A DNA stretch of 64,000 bases from Citrifermentans bemidjiense Bem. Its GTDB lineage: Bacteria > Desulfobacterota > Desulfuromonadia > Geobacterales > Geobacteraceae. Positions 52,991-62,869 of this stretch are shown one piece after another (the stretch's first letter is position 1; every line of letters begins with the position of its first letter). The stretch lies in NCBI RefSeq assembly GCF_000020725.1, contig NC_011146.1, positions 4,034,001-4,098,000 on the forward strand, read 5' to 3'. The notes beneath the pieces were generated by a model. It made no database searches. It was not told the DNA's origin and was given only the letters and a program-made list of their open reading frames with translations. Both the position numbers and the translations under genes were made by a program.

Positions 52991-54304
52991 TTAAATGCGG
53001 TTCATCTTTCTCGCTGCAGCCATGAGTTCCTCGCGGAAATCAGGATGGGCGATGTTGATCAGGTTGAGCGCCCTCTGCCGGGCAGTCTGCCCCCTCAGCT
53101 TTGCAACCCCGTACTCCGTGGCAACGTAGTCGACGTCGTTTTTGCCGGTGGTGATCGATGCCCCCGAGGTGAGAGTCGGGACGATCCTGGAGACGGCCCC
53201 GTCTTTCGCGGTGGAAGGGAGGGTGATGAACCCCTTGCCGCCGTTGGAGATGTTCGAGCCGCGCACGAAATCCGCCTGGCCGCCGGTCCCGCTGTACTGG
53301 AGGTGACCGAACGATTCCGAGCAGCACTGGCCGAGGAGGTCGACCTGGAGGGTCGCGTTGATGGAAACCACCTTGTCGTTTTTGCCGATGTTGTGCGGGT
53401 AGTTGACGTAGTCCACCGGATGCATCTCGATCTGCGGGTTCTCGTGCATGAACTCGTAGAGGCGCTTGGTCCCGAGCGCGAAGGTGGCTATGGTCTTGCC
53501 GCGGTGGGTTTTCTTTTTCGAGTTGTTGACCGCCCCCGACAGCATCAGGTCGACCATCCCGTCCGAGAGGAGTTCGGTGTGGATGCCGAGGTCCTTCTTG
53601 TTGAGGAGCGCCTTGCAGATGGAGTTGGGAATCCCTCCCCACCCGAGCTGCAGGCAGGAACCGTCTTCGATTAGTTCGGAGAGGTAGCCGCCGATAGCCT
53701 CCTCGACCGGGGAGATGGGGGGGATCGACAGCTCCTGGAGCGGCTCGTGGCACTCGATGATGTGGGAGACCTCCGAGATGTGGATGTGACAGTTGCCGTG
53801 GGTCCTCGGCGCCTGGGGGCTCACCTGCAGCACGACCTTCTTCGCCTTTTTCACCGCCTCCATCGTGTAGGCTACCGAGAGGCTGCAGGTGAAGTAGCCA
53901 TGCTCGTCCATCGGCGAGACCACAGTACCGGCGACGTCGATGGGCCAGTACTCCCTCAGCAGTTTCGGCACCTCGTGGAAGTAGTTGGGGACGAAGTCAG
54001 CCCACCCTTCCTGGACGGCCTGCCGCGAAACATGGCTGGTGAACCAGGCGTTCACTTTGATGTGGGGCGCGGAGTCCTCGGTGAAATAGTCAGGGCAAAG
54101 GTGATGCTGCTGGTTGACCACGACCCCTTCCAGCTCACGCTTCCTCTTTGCGAGCGCCCTCACGAAGAGGGTCGGCTCGCCGCAGCTGATGGGAAAACAA
54201 AGATGATCCCCCGACTTGACGACCGATGCCGCCTCTTCAGGGGTGCAAAGCTTCTGGCGGTACTCCGCCTCGTAGTTCTGCTTGGCCTTCTTCACACTGT
54301 TCAT
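52991..54304 (-). CDS. Acetyl-CoA hydrolase/CoA-transferase family protein
   Basis: A 437-residue class I CoA-transferase-type protein. VVNQQHHLCPDYF, GWGGIPNSICKALLN, LLSDGMVDLMLSGAVNNSKK and the active-site region CCSESFGHLQYSGTGGQADFVRGS (Glu nucleophile expected nearby) match 4-hydroxybutyrate/butyryl-CoA:acetate CoA-transferase relatives. It would activate a short-chain acid with acetyl-CoA or another donor. The operon context with two dehydrogenases and a thiolase supports an acyl-CoA oxidation role. AAGGAG precedes the ATG. Confidence 0.87.
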   Translation of the reverse strand: MNSVKKAKQNYEAEYRQKLCTPEEAASVVKSGDHLCFPISCGEPTLFVRALAKRKRELEGVVVNQQHHLCPDYFTEDSAPHIKVNAWFTSHVSRQAVQEGWADFVPNYFHEVPKLLREYWPIDVAGTVVSPMDEHGYFTCSLSVAYTMEAVKKAKKVVLQVSPQAPRTHGNCHIHISEVSHIIECHEPLQELSIPPISPVEEAIGGYLSELIEDGSCLQLGWGGIPNSICKALLNKKDLGIHTELLSDGMVDLMLSGAVNNSKKKTHRGKTIATFALGTKRLYEFMHENPQIEMHPVDYVNYPHNIGKNDKVVSINATLQVDLLGQCCSESFGHLQYSGTGGQADFVRGSNISNGGKGFITLPSTAKDGAVSRIVPTLTSGASITTGKNDVDYVATEYGVAKLRGQTARQRALNLINIAHPDFREELMAAARKMNRI

Positions 54305-54359
54305 ATCTGTCGCTCCTTATATTCACGTTGTATGGTCACGCCTGATCATCGCTTCCTCG

Positions 54360-55538
54360 CTAGACACGCTCGAAGAGCGCCGCCACCGCCTCGCCCCCTC
54401 CGATGCAGAGGGTGGCAACACCGTAGCGGGCACGACGCCTGGCAAGCTCCCTCACCACCGTGGCGGTGAGGCGGCCGCCGCTGGCACCCAGCGGATGCCC
54501 GATCGCCACCGCGCCGCCGTTGACGTTCACCTTTTCCGGATCCAATCCCAGACTTTTCATGACGATGAGCGGGACCGCGGCAAACGCCTCATTGATCTCG
54601 AAGAGGTCGATCTCATCGACTTTCAGACCGGCCTTGTCCGCGACCTTTTCGATTGCCAGGACCGGGGCCTCGGCGAAATCGTCAGGGCGCAGACAGCTCG
54701 TGGAGCAGGCCACCAGGCGCGCCCTCGGTTTCAGGCCGAAAAGCTCCACCGCGGTGCGGCTGGCCAAAAGGGTCAGGGCCGCGCCGTCGCTGATGGTTGA
54801 GGCGTTCCCGGCGGTGATGGTTCCCCCTTCCGCGAACGCCCCGGGAAGCTTCGGCAGGGCGGCGAGGTCCCCCTTAAACGGTTCCTCGTCCTCGTCGACG
54901 GTGACCTCCCCTCCCTTTCCGGGCTTCACCACCGGGACGATCTCATCCCTGAAGAATCCCTCCCGCACCGCCTTTCGCGCCCGCTCGTAGGAGCTCACCG
55001 CGTAGGCGTCCTGCTCCTTCCGGGTAAGGTCGAACTTGGCGGCGCTCGCTTCCGCGATCACCCCCATGTGCTTGCCGCTGTAGGGGTCGCGCAGGCCGTC
55101 GTGCACCATGAGGTCGATGATGCTGCCGTTGCCCATCCGGTAACCGTGGCGCGCCTTGGGAAGGACATAGGGGGCGAGGGACATGTTCTCCATCCCTCCC
55201 GCGACCACCACGTCCGCGTCCCCCAAGAGGATCGAGCCCATGCCGAGCATCAGCGATTTCAAGCCGCTGCCGCATACCTTGTTGATGGTGAGCGCCCCTA
55301 CGCTGTCGGGAAGGCCGGAACAACGAAGCGCCTGCCTGGCGGGAGCCTGTCCGGTTGCTCCCGAGAGGACCTGCCCCAGGATGACCTCGTCTACCTGCCC
55401 CCCGGGAAGTGCGGTCCGCTGCAGGATTTTCCTCAGCACTGCCGCTGCCAGGTGCGGCGCCTCGACATCCGACAGGAGCCCGCCGAAAGAGCCGAAGGGG
55501 GTGCGCAGGGACTCGATTATGAATACTTCTTTGTTCAT
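54360..55538 (-). CDS. Acetyl-CoA C-acetyltransferase (thiolase)
   Basis: A 392-residue thiolase. The nucleophilic Cys is in INKVCGSGLKS, the His motif is NVNGGAVAIGHPLGASGGRL and the second Cys is in CIGGGE. It splits or forms 3-ketoacyl-CoA. Length and motifs are standard. It lies between the acyl-CoA dehydrogenase and CoA-transferase genes, so degradation of short-chain acyl-CoA is plausible; enoyl hydratase and hydroxyacyl dehydrogenase are not present here. Confidence 0.93.
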   Translation of the reverse strand: MNKEVFIIESLRTPFGSFGGLLSDVEAPHLAAAVLRKILQRTALPGGQVDEVILGQVLSGATGQAPARQALRCSGLPDSVGALTINKVCGSGLKSLMLGMGSILLGDADVVVAGGMENMSLAPYVLPKARHGYRMGNGSIIDLMVHDGLRDPYSGKHMGVIAEASAAKFDLTRKEQDAYAVSSYERARKAVREGFFRDEIVPVVKPGKGGEVTVDEDEEPFKGDLAALPKLPGAFAEGGTITAGNASTISDGAALTLLASRTAVELFGLKPRARLVACSTSCLRPDDFAEAPVLAIEKVADKAGLKVDEIDLFEINEAFAAVPLIVMKSLGLDPEKVNVNGGAVAIGHPLGASGGRLTATVVRELARRRARYGVATLCIGGGEAVAALFERV

Positions 55539-55618
55539 GTCTTTCTCCTAGCGGAAAGCCGCAATACCGGTTACCCAACCCGCCGACTGGCGGCTCACCC
55601 CTTTCGCGGGAGATGGCG

Positions 55619-56761
55619 TTATTGGAGGAGCAGCGCTCGGCCGGCGACCATTCGGGTTATCTGGTTGGTGCCGGTGTAGATCTGGGTGAGCTTCGCGTCG
55701 CGCATCATCCTCTCCACTCCGTTCTCCTTCATGTAGCCGGATCCCCCCAGCACCTGCACCGCGTCGGTGGTGACGCTCATCGCGCTGTCCGAGGCGAAGG
55801 TCTTGGCCATGGAGCCGTAGAGGACCGCACTCTTGTCGTTGGCATCCAGGGCACGCGCGGCCTGCCTGGTCAGAAGCCTGGCCGCCTCCACCTTGGTCGC
55901 CATGTCGGCGATCATGAACTGCACCGGAGCGAGATGGGCGATCGGCTTGCCGAACTGCACCCGGTCGCGGCAGTGCGCCATCGCTATGTCGAGCGCACCC
56001 TGGGCGATGCCGACCGCCTGCGCCGCGCAGAAGACACGGTTGGTGGAAAGGGTCTGCATGAGGTTCGCGAACCCCGTCCCCTCCGGACCGAGCAGGTTCT
56101 CCGCCGGGATCTCCATGTTCTCGAAGAAGAGCTCGGAGTTGATCGACCCGCGCATCCCCATCTTGTGCTCGTTGCGCCCGTAGACGAGCCCCGGCGTCCC
56201 CTTCTCGACGACGAAGGCGCTGATCCCCTTGGAGCCCTTGTCCGGGGCGGTGTAGGCGTAGACCACCATCACATCGGCCACCGAGCCGTTGGTGATGAAG
56301 CACTTCTGGCCGTTGATGACGTAACGGTCCCCTTTCTTTTCCGCCCGGGTCTTCATGGCCAGAAGGTCGGACCCCGCGTTGGGCTCGGTCGCGGCGATAG
56401 CGGTCAAAAGCTTGGAGGTCCCTGCGAAGCGCGGCAGGAAGCGCTGCTTCAGCTCCGGGCTGCCGCCATGGATGATCGGCAGCATCCCGTCGGTCTGCGC
56501 GATCAAAAGAAGCGCAGTCGAGGCGCAGGCCTTGGAAATTTCCTCAAGCACCAGCGCCAGGGTGGTGACCCCCAGCTCCGAACCGCCGTACTCGGCGGGG
56601 AGCAGCGGATTCAGAAGCTCGAGCTGGGCGAAGAGGTCCCGGGCATGTTCCGGGAAAAGGGAGTTTTCATCGAGTTCCAGGGCCCGCGGCGCGATCTCCC
56701 GCTGCACCACGTCACGCACCATGTCCAAGGTCAGTTTCTGTTCTTCAGTCAATTGTGTCAT
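55619..56761 (-). CDS. Acyl-CoA dehydrogenase
   Basis: A 380-residue FAD-dependent dehydrogenase. Signature 1 is AIAATEPNAGSDLLAMKTR and signature 2 is [33 protein letters not shown]. The latter places a Glu where the catalytic base lies in short-chain enzymes, consistent with a short-chain or branched substrate. It donates electrons to ETF. 41 bp separates it from the second dehydrogenase upstream. GGAGAT precedes the ATG. Confidence 0.93.
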   Translation of the reverse strand: MTQLTEEQKLTLDMVRDVVQREIAPRALELDENSLFPEHARDLFAQLELLNPLLPAEYGGSELGVTTLALVLEEISKACASTALLLIAQTDGMLPIIHGGSPELKQRFLPRFAGTSKLLTAIAATEPNAGSDLLAMKTRAEKKGDRYVINGQKCFITNGSVADVMVVYAYTAPDKGSKGISAFVVEKGTPGLVYGRNEHKMGMRGSINSELFFENMEIPAENLLGPEGTGFANLMQTLSTNRVFCAAQAVGIAQGALDIAMAHCRDRVQFGKPIAHLAPVQFMIADMATKVEAARLLTRQAARALDANDKSAVLYGSMAKTFASDSAMSVTTDAVQVLGGSGYMKENGVERMMRDAKLTQIYTGTNQITRMVAGRALLLQ

Positions 56762-56802
56762 CGCTATATCTCCTTACCTCGTCAGTCGTCGTTGCTGGCG
56801 GC

Positions 56803-57945
56803 CTAGACCGCATCCTTCAGGATTTCCCTGGCGATCACCAGGCGCTGGATTTGGTTGGCCCCCTCGAAGATCTGGGTCAGCTTCGCGTCGCGGAACATGC
56901 GCTCCACCGGGTAGTCCTGCATATAGCCGTAACCTCCGAAAACTTGGATGGCGTCCGTGGTGATCTGCATGGCGGCGTCCGAAGCGAACAGCTTCCCCAT
57001 GGAAGCGAGCTTGGTGTTCCTCTGACCCTTGTCGTAAAGCGCCGAGGCCCGGTAGATAAGCCCGCGGGAGGCCTCTATCTTGGTGGCGCTGTCGGCGATG
57101 ATCTGCTGGATCATCTGGTGCTCGCAGAGCTGCTGGCCGAAAGTCTTGCGCTCGCGGGAGTGCCTCACCATCTGGTCGAAGGCTCCCTGCGCGATGCCGA
57201 GGGCCTGGGCGCCGATGGCCGGACGGGACATGTCGAAATCCTTCATTGCCAGATGAAAGCCCTTGTTCTCTTCGCCGAGCAGGTTGCCCGCCGGAATCCG
57301 CACGTTGTCGAGGTACATCTCGGAGGTTTTCGAGCCGCGCTGGCCAAGCTTCTTCTCGATCTTGCCGACCGACAGCCCCGCTGTTCCGCGCTCAACCAGG
57401 AAGAAGCTGAGTCCGTTTCTGCCGTTCTCCGAGGTTCTCGCCAGCACCGTGTAGACGGAGGCGACCGGGCCGTTGGTGGAGAAAACCTTGGTCCCGTTGA
57501 TCACATACTCGTCCCCCTCCCTCACCGCAGTGGTGCGGATGGAGGCGACGTCTGAGCCGGCCCCAGGCTCGGAAACCAGGTAAGCTGCCAGTTCGCGGTT
57601 CTCCAGCATGCGCGGTAGCACCCGCTTGAGAAGCTCCGGGCTTCCGCCGTGCAAGAGCGGAAAGCTCCCTACGGCCTGGATGATCAGCATGAGGGCCGAG
57701 GCCGCGCAGTGCTTGGCAATCTCCTCGACAGCCAGGCAAAGGAGCGTTCCCTGGTCCTGCTCGGCGCCGCCGTACTCCGGCGGAAAGACCAGGGTCATCA
57801 ACCCGAGCTCCCACAAAAGCGACAGCACTTCCGGGGCGACTTCACCCGTGGCGTCAATGTTTGCGGCCACGGGGGCGATGCGCTCCCTCGCAGCCTGGCG
57901 GATGGTCTCGGTGGCGATTCGGATCTCTTCACTGTCGGTAAACAT
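56803..57945 (-). CDS. Acyl-CoA dehydrogenase, first gene of operon
   Basis: A 380-residue paralogue of the preceding enzyme. Motifs are [20 protein letters not shown] and [36 protein letters not shown]. Differences between the two paralogues suggest distinct substrates, or a heteromeric complex. It is first in the leftward operon; a sigma54-type element is 78-100 bp upstream. GGAGAG precedes the ATG. Confidence 0.93.
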   Translation of the reverse strand: MFTDSEEIRIATETIRQAARERIAPVAANIDATGEVAPEVLSLLWELGLMTLVFPPEYGGAEQDQGTLLCLAVEEIAKHCAASALMLIIQAVGSFPLLHGGSPELLKRVLPRMLENRELAAYLVSEPGAGSDVASIRTTAVREGDEYVINGTKVFSTNGPVASVYTVLARTSENGRNGLSFFLVERGTAGLSVGKIEKKLGQRGSKTSEMYLDNVRIPAGNLLGEENKGFHLAMKDFDMSRPAIGAQALGIAQGAFDQMVRHSRERKTFGQQLCEHQMIQQIIADSATKIEASRGLIYRASALYDKGQRNTKLASMGKLFASDAAMQITTDAIQVFGGYGYMQDYPVERMFRDAKLTQIFEGANQIQRLVIAREILKDAV

Positions 57946-58031
57946 CGGCTCTCTCCTGGTAAACTGGCGTCTAACTGCTTTATAACGTTTTTCTATTTCA
58001 CCAAATATGCCAAGACAGTCTTCGCGGGATG

Positions 58032-58048
58032 TGGCAAGCTAATTGCCT
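58032..58048. promoter_or_regulatory. Sigma54 promoter element readable in both directions
   Basis: Plus strand TGGCAAGCTAATTGC (58032-58046) has GG at -24 and GC at -12 with correct spacing. The minus strand reads AGGCAATTAGCTTGC (58048-58034) with the same spacing, because the sequence is nearly palindromic. It lies between the activator gene and the acyl-CoA operon. Confidence 0.55.
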
Positions 58049-58082
58049 GAAGTTGCATAGTTTTACAGTTTAGATTGAAAAT

Positions 58083-58100
58083 ATAACAACTTGATGTTAT
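58083..58100. promoter_or_regulatory. Inverted repeat, possible enhancer-binding site
   Basis: ATAACA and TGTTAT flank a 6-bp spacer, ~35 bp on the activator side of the sigma54 element. Could be the binding site of the adjacent activator. Confidence 0.35.
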
Positions 58101-58205
58101 TTGAATGTGTAGCCGAGCGGAAACATCCGAAGCGAGCAGATGACTCGATAGCCTGATCAAACCGACAGATCCCAGCGGCGTACCCGCAAGGAGACATGTA
58201 GACCT

Positions 58206-59858
58206 ATGGATACACCTGCCACTGCAGCAAAGACGAGGAAGGCGGAGTATTGCCGCTGCGGTGTAATCTTTTGCGATGAAGCCGGCCGCATTACCGCCGC
58301 CAGCAAGGATTACATCTGGCCAGCCGGCATGAAGGCAAAGGCGGGGGAGGATCTTCCCGCCGAGCTGCTCCTACTTCATGCGGGGGAATGGGTCTTTCTG
58401 GAGAAAGATTGGTTCGTGCAGGCGGAGGGAAAGGGACGGGTGGAGATGCTGCTCTTCCGCAGGATCAGGGCCGCGGACCAGGTCCTTGGGCCCTACGGCG
58501 ACTCTGCGATTAACGAGGGGATGGTCCACATGGTTCTGAATAACCCGTACGAGGGTTTGACCTCCGTGGACCGGGAGGGCAAGGTCACCTTCCTGAGCCC
58601 GGTGAACGAAAAGTGGCTGGGGCTGGAAGAGGGAGGAGGGATGGGGCTGCCGCTCTCTTCGTTCGCTCCTGGAAGCCGGCTTGCCGAGATCGCCCTTACC
58701 GGGGTCTCCGACACCACCCAAGTGGTCGATATTCAAGGGCAGACCAAGGTGACGGTCAACCTCCCCATCAAGAAAGGGCAGAAGGTGATCGGGGCGGTAG
58801 GGCGCATACTGTTCAAAAGTACCGACCAGATCGACAAGCTGGCCAACCGTATCCGCACCATGGAACTGAAGGTCGAACGGTACGAGACCCTGCTCGACGA
58901 GATGCGGGGCAACCGCTACAACTTCGACAAGATCCTCACCAACAACAAGCCCATGCGGGCCCTGATCGACCAGGCACGCCGGGTCGCCGACTCCTCGGCG
59001 ACGGTACTGATCCTCGGGGAGAGCGGTACGGGCAAGGAGCTTTTCGCACAGGCCCTGCACGAGGGATCGGCCCGCAGGAGAGGGCCCTTCGTGGCGATCA
59101 ACTGCAGCGCCCTCCCTCACGACCTTATCGAATCCGAACTGTTCGGTTATGATGAGGGTGCCTTCAGCGGGGCGAAACGGAAGGGGAAGCCGGGAAAATT
59201 CGAGTTGGCCTGCGGGGGGACGCTCTTTCTCGACGAGATCGGCGAGCTGCCACTGGAGAGCCAGGCGAAACTTCTCCGCGTTCTGGAAGAACGCAAGATC
59301 GACCGGCTTGGCAGCACCTCGCCCATCTCAGTAGATTTCCGTCTGTTGGCCGCAACAAACCGCAACCTGGAAAGCTCGGTGAACACAGGGAAGTTCCGCA
59401 GCGACCTCTTCTACCGCATCAACGAATTTCCCATCGAGCTTCCCCCGTTGCGGTCGCGCCGGGATGACATCCCCCTCCTGAGCAAGCACTTTCTTGAGGA
59501 GATCACCCACAAGGAAAAGCTTCCCATGCTGACCATCTCCGAGGAGGCGAAAGCCGCCCTGATGCGCTACGACTGGCCAGGGAACGTGAGGGAGTTGCGG
59601 GGGCTGATGAGGCAAATGACCTGGAAAACCCAGGGACATACCATCGAGCTCCACCACCTGCCTGCCGCGTTCACCGAAGAAGGAACGATCATCGGGGCCT
59701 CCGGCTCCCTAGAGGAACAGCTGGCGAGCGCCGAGCGGGCCATCATCGAAACAGCTCTCGAAACCGCCCAGGGGAACCGTGCCCTCACGGCCAGGATGCT
59801 CGGCATCCACCGCACCGCGCTGTACAAGAAGATGACCAGACTCGGCATGGAGATGTGA
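58206..59858 (+). CDS. Sigma54-dependent activator with PAS domain
   Basis: A 550-residue enhancer-binding protein. An N-terminal segment (~1-90) and a PAS domain (NNPYEGLTSVDREGKVTFLSPV) precede the AAA+ domain with LGESGTGKELFAQALHEGS (Walker A), GGTLFLDEIGELPL (Walker B) and the C-terminal Fis-type helix (ALTARMLGIHRTALYKKM). The sigma54 contact loop reads GAFSGA rather than the usual GAFTGA. PAS suggests sensing of a small molecule or redox state. It is divergent from the acyl-CoA operon and probably controls it. AAGGAG precedes the ATG. Confidence 0.92.
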   Translation: MDTPATAAKTRKAEYCRCGVIFCDEAGRITAASKDYIWPAGMKAKAGEDLPAELLLLHAGEWVFLEKDWFVQAEGKGRVEMLLFRRIRAADQVLGPYGDSAINEGMVHMVLNNPYEGLTSVDREGKVTFLSPVNEKWLGLEEGGGMGLPLSSFAPGSRLAEIALTGVSDTTQVVDIQGQTKVTVNLPIKKGQKVIGAVGRILFKSTDQIDKLANRIRTMELKVERYETLLDEMRGNRYNFDKILTNNKPMRALIDQARRVADSSATVLILGESGTGKELFAQALHEGSARRRGPFVAINCSALPHDLIESELFGYDEGAFSGAKRKGKPGKFELACGGTLFLDEIGELPLESQAKLLRVLEERKIDRLGSTSPISVDFRLLAATNRNLESSVNTGKFRSDLFYRINEFPIELPPLRSRRDDIPLLSKHFLEEITHKEKLPMLTISEEAKAALMRYDWPGNVRELRGLMRQMTWKTQGHTIELHHLPAAFTEEGTIIGASGSLEEQLASAERAIIETALETAQGNRALTARMLGIHRTALYKKMTRLGMEM

Positions 59859-59867
59859 GTCGCAACT

Positions 59868-61004
59868 TCAGGCAGTCTCTGCGGCCACCGTTTTGGCATC
59901 AGGCAGGGCCTGCATCCTGTTGATGACTCGCTTGCCGATCTGCACAGCCGGCTTCTCGATGAAACGGAAGGAGAGTAGCCCGAAAGGCAGGCAGGCGGCT
60001 GCCATCAGCACGAAAGCTGCTACGCTTTTTACCGTCAAGGGTGCGGTGCCGAGACCGCAGGCATTAAGGATGGGCGGAATGTAGGAATGGATGGAGTGAA
60101 ACACCAGGGCATGAAAGAGATAGATTGAGTAGCAGCAGGTCCCGTACTTCATCAGCAGCCGATTTCTGGTGATTTTACCACAGATGGTGTTTGGCAGAGA
60201 TGCAGTGACCACAAAGAGCGCCAGGGCGAAAGTAGAGAGGGTCAACGGCCGCATGAAAAGAGTGAACATCCCGAAAATTGCCAGCATATCCAGCAACCGT
60301 GCTTTTGACTTAATGGTCTCCGTGAAGTTTTGGTTCTGCAAGAGAAAATAGATGGTTATGCCGTAAGCAAAGCAGAACCAGTAGCTCAGCGGGAACATCA
60401 CTATGAAAGCGTTAGTTTCAGGTACTCCGATCTTCGCCGCGCCACGGGTCCACAATTGCATTACGCAGTACAAGACGAACAAGAACCTGAGGCTGCTTTT
60501 GAGGTCGGTGATTTTAGCGAAGATCAGGGGCAGGAGCAGGTAAAACGTTTCTTCCACGAACAGGGTCCATCCCCCTCCGACGACTTCCATATTGGCATCG
60601 TACCGCATAAAGCCGAAATAAAAAAGGGCGCTGGCGACCATCGCAGCCATCGTTCTGTCTCTCATCGGGCCGAAGACCGTTATCGCACCCCACCACAGTG
60701 GAAGAATACGGAAGGCTCGGCGCACATAGAAGTAGAGGACCGGGCGACGGTCCATGGCAAAACGTTTATGGGATGAATTGAACAAGGTGAATGCACTCAG
60801 GATGAAGAAGAGATCGACACCGCGACCGCATGAATTCCAAAGCAGCCGCGTGTACCAACTGCCGAAGTCTGGATCGTAGTAATACCCTAGCCCTTGGCTG
60901 GTATGGATCGCCACCACCATTAGGACAGCAAAACCGCGCAGGCCATCGATATAATCGAAATAAACGTCTTTGTCGGCGATCGAGACATGCTTATTACTTT
61001 CCAC
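59868..61004 (-). CDS. Acyltransferase-3 family membrane protein
   Basis: A 378-residue integral membrane acyltransferase (OafA/YrhL type). FDYIDGLRGFAVLMVVAIHTSQGLG has the conserved RG and His; FFILSAFTLF, YVRRAFRILPLWW and GGGWTLFVEETFYLLLPLI are family segments. About ten hydrophobic helices follow. Such enzymes acylate exported polysaccharide or lipid substrates. The start is GTG 61004, preceded by GGGAG. It converges on the activator gene with 9 bp between. Confidence 0.88.
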   Translation of the reverse strand: MESNKHVSIADKDVYFDYIDGLRGFAVLMVVAIHTSQGLGYYYDPDFGSWYTRLLWNSCGRGVDLFFILSAFTLFNSSHKRFAMDRRPVLYFYVRRAFRILPLWWGAITVFGPMRDRTMAAMVASALFYFGFMRYDANMEVVGGGWTLFVEETFYLLLPLIFAKITDLKSSLRFLFVLYCVMQLWTRGAAKIGVPETNAFIVMFPLSYWFCFAYGITIYFLLQNQNFTETIKSKARLLDMLAIFGMFTLFMRPLTLSTFALALFVVTASLPNTICGKITRNRLLMKYGTCCYSIYLFHALVFHSIHSYIPPILNACGLGTAPLTVKSVAAFVLMAAACLPFGLLSFRFIEKPAVQIGKRVINRMQALPDAKTVAAETA

Positions 61005-61303
61005 GGGCCACTCCCATCAAAGATAAGGGCTCTATAACACATAACATGATGGTCATGCAACGCAGGCGATTCCACGGTCAAAAATCTCTTAGGCCCTTCT
61101 TCTTGCCCTACCCGTGAAGCGACCCCGGAAAATGCGCCAGCTCACCTTTGCAATCATCAAAAGCTCACTCAATGACAATAGCCTTCCATCCCGGAATAGC
61201 GCGGATGCATCGACCAGCCAGTCCACACTCCATATGGCGAAATTCAACTGAATTCACCTCAAGATATTTGTTAATACTCCGATCATTTTAAAAACTCCCA
61301 TGG
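61005..61303. other. Intergenic, nothing supported
   Basis: The ~300-bp divergent gap holds no ORF with a credible start, no strong promoter pair and no repeat that I can see. It becomes AT-rich towards the lipoprotein gene. Confidence 0.5.
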
Positions 61304-62797
61304 GTGAGTGGTGTGCTGCGAAAATTTGACGAAAGGTTGGGTGAAGACGTGGGAAAAATATTCACACCCCTTGTGCTGTTCCCGATATGCATCCTGGCGC
61401 TACTCACTGGATGCAACGATTCACGATCGACCGTTCCTCTGAGCGCCGACAACGTCAACCTGATTTTCGTGAGCAGCCCCGATCTGGCCTACCACACAAC
61501 GGGCGACATCAAACCCGACACGGCCAATCTTACGGACCAGGGATTGCATCGGTCGCTCCTCATGGCGCCCTTCCTGAAACAACAGGTGCTGGGGGGGAAA
61601 AACGCAACCGCGATTTACACGCTGACGCCGATGACGCACCTACAGACTGACCAGGGGTATCCCGACATGGCCGCAATCTGGTATATGCAGCAGTTCGCTC
61701 TGCTCAACCAGTTCACGCTGCCCGTCGATGCCGCAGGGACCACCTATACCGCCCTCAGCTATCCCCTCTATTCAGCATATGCTCCCGGATCAGTCCCCTC
61801 CGGAGTCGCTGTGCCGGGATCATACTGCCCGGATTGTGCCGGGCTTGATTTTAACAACACCGGTGGGAACAACGATGCCTTGGTGTCGGGCATCATCACC
61901 GGCAAAAAACCGGGTTATTACGTCTTCTCGGCGCCATGGGAGACGATCAGCGCCTTGATGACGCAGATAAATCGCCTGTTTGGTTATAACTTGAATCTTC
62001 CGTCGAACTTCATGGGAAGCAATGCCGTCTATGCGATATCAATCGCTCCGGGCAGAAGCGCCAGCCTGTTTTCTTACGATACCAACCTGGATCCATCCGC
62101 CTCCTACCCGCCTCTCCCCTCGCCGGTCGCGACCGGCGCCTGTCCATACGCGCTACAACCCCGTTTCAGCACCGTCCGAACCGGAGGGGTCGATGGCGCC
62201 GTGATCCCCGCCGATATCAACAAAAACCAGAAGATTTACATAATCCGGCACGCCGAGGCGCATCCTGACCCGACACACCGGTTCGAAGACGGCAACTACG
62301 TGGGGGCTGGGCAATGGCGGGCCCTGGCTCTACCTAACGCCCTGCGCGACAAAATCAATCCCGACATGGTTCTGTCGATCGACCCCGGGCAATGGGCTTT
62401 TACTGGAGCGGCCAATATTGCCTATGTCAGGCCCTCGTTAACCATCATGCCCTATGCAGTAGCGAACAATCTTCCCTATTACCTTGTATCGAGCTTTGAA
62501 CTGGGAAATCCTGACGAGCCCCGACTAGCCAGTAACTATCTCTTTACCGGCGGCGCCTTCTCCAACAAGACCATTCTGCTGGCGTGGGAGTCCTCGCGCA
62601 TCAAACCGCTGATAAACGCCCTTTTGTCGAAATACGGCGGCAGCAATCTTTCTCTCCTGCCGACCGCCTGGCCAAGTGCCGACTACGATACCATATGGAC
62701 GGTGACGCTTGATGCGCTTGGCAACGTCACGGTGGATAACGATCTGTGCGAGGGAATAGATTCGGCCGGCCTTCCTGCGACTGCACCGCAATACTGA
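61304..62797 (+). CDS. Lipoprotein with histidine-phosphatase-like motif
   Basis: A 497-residue protein with a lipoprotein signal (PLVLFPICILALLTGCND). The N-terminal part has DLAYHTTGDIKPDTANLTDQG, resembling phosphatase substrate loops. In the C-terminal part KIYIIRHAEAHPDP resembles the RHG catalytic motif of the histidine phosphatase superfamily, though Gly is replaced by Ala. The second catalytic His is not obvious. It might be a degenerate or noncanonical member. The start is uncertain: GTG 61304 or a GTG 15 codons later. CstA follows after ~150 bp. Confidence 0.65.
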   Translation: MSGVLRKFDERLGEDVGKIFTPLVLFPICILALLTGCNDSRSTVPLSADNVNLIFVSSPDLAYHTTGDIKPDTANLTDQGLHRSLLMAPFLKQQVLGGKNATAIYTLTPMTHLQTDQGYPDMAAIWYMQQFALLNQFTLPVDAAGTTYTALSYPLYSAYAPGSVPSGVAVPGSYCPDCAGLDFNNTGGNNDALVSGIITGKKPGYYVFSAPWETISALMTQINRLFGYNLNLPSNFMGSNAVYAISIAPGRSASLFSYDTNLDPSASYPPLPSPVATGACPYALQPRFSTVRTGGVDGAVIPADINKNQKIYIIRHAEAHPDPTHRFEDGNYVGAGQWRALALPNALRDKINPDMVLSIDPGQWAFTGAANIAYVRPSLTIMPYAVANNLPYYLVSSFELGNPDEPRLASNYLFTGGAFSNKTILLAWESSRIKPLINALLSKYGGSNLSLLPTAWPSADYDTIWTVTLDALGNVTVDNDLCEGIDSAGLPATAPQY

Positions 62798-62869
62798 CCG
62801 TCACCGTTTGTCTGCCGCTTTTGATGGATACCTGTCGATTGGCAGATTAATTCAAGCAAGGAGAGTGAA

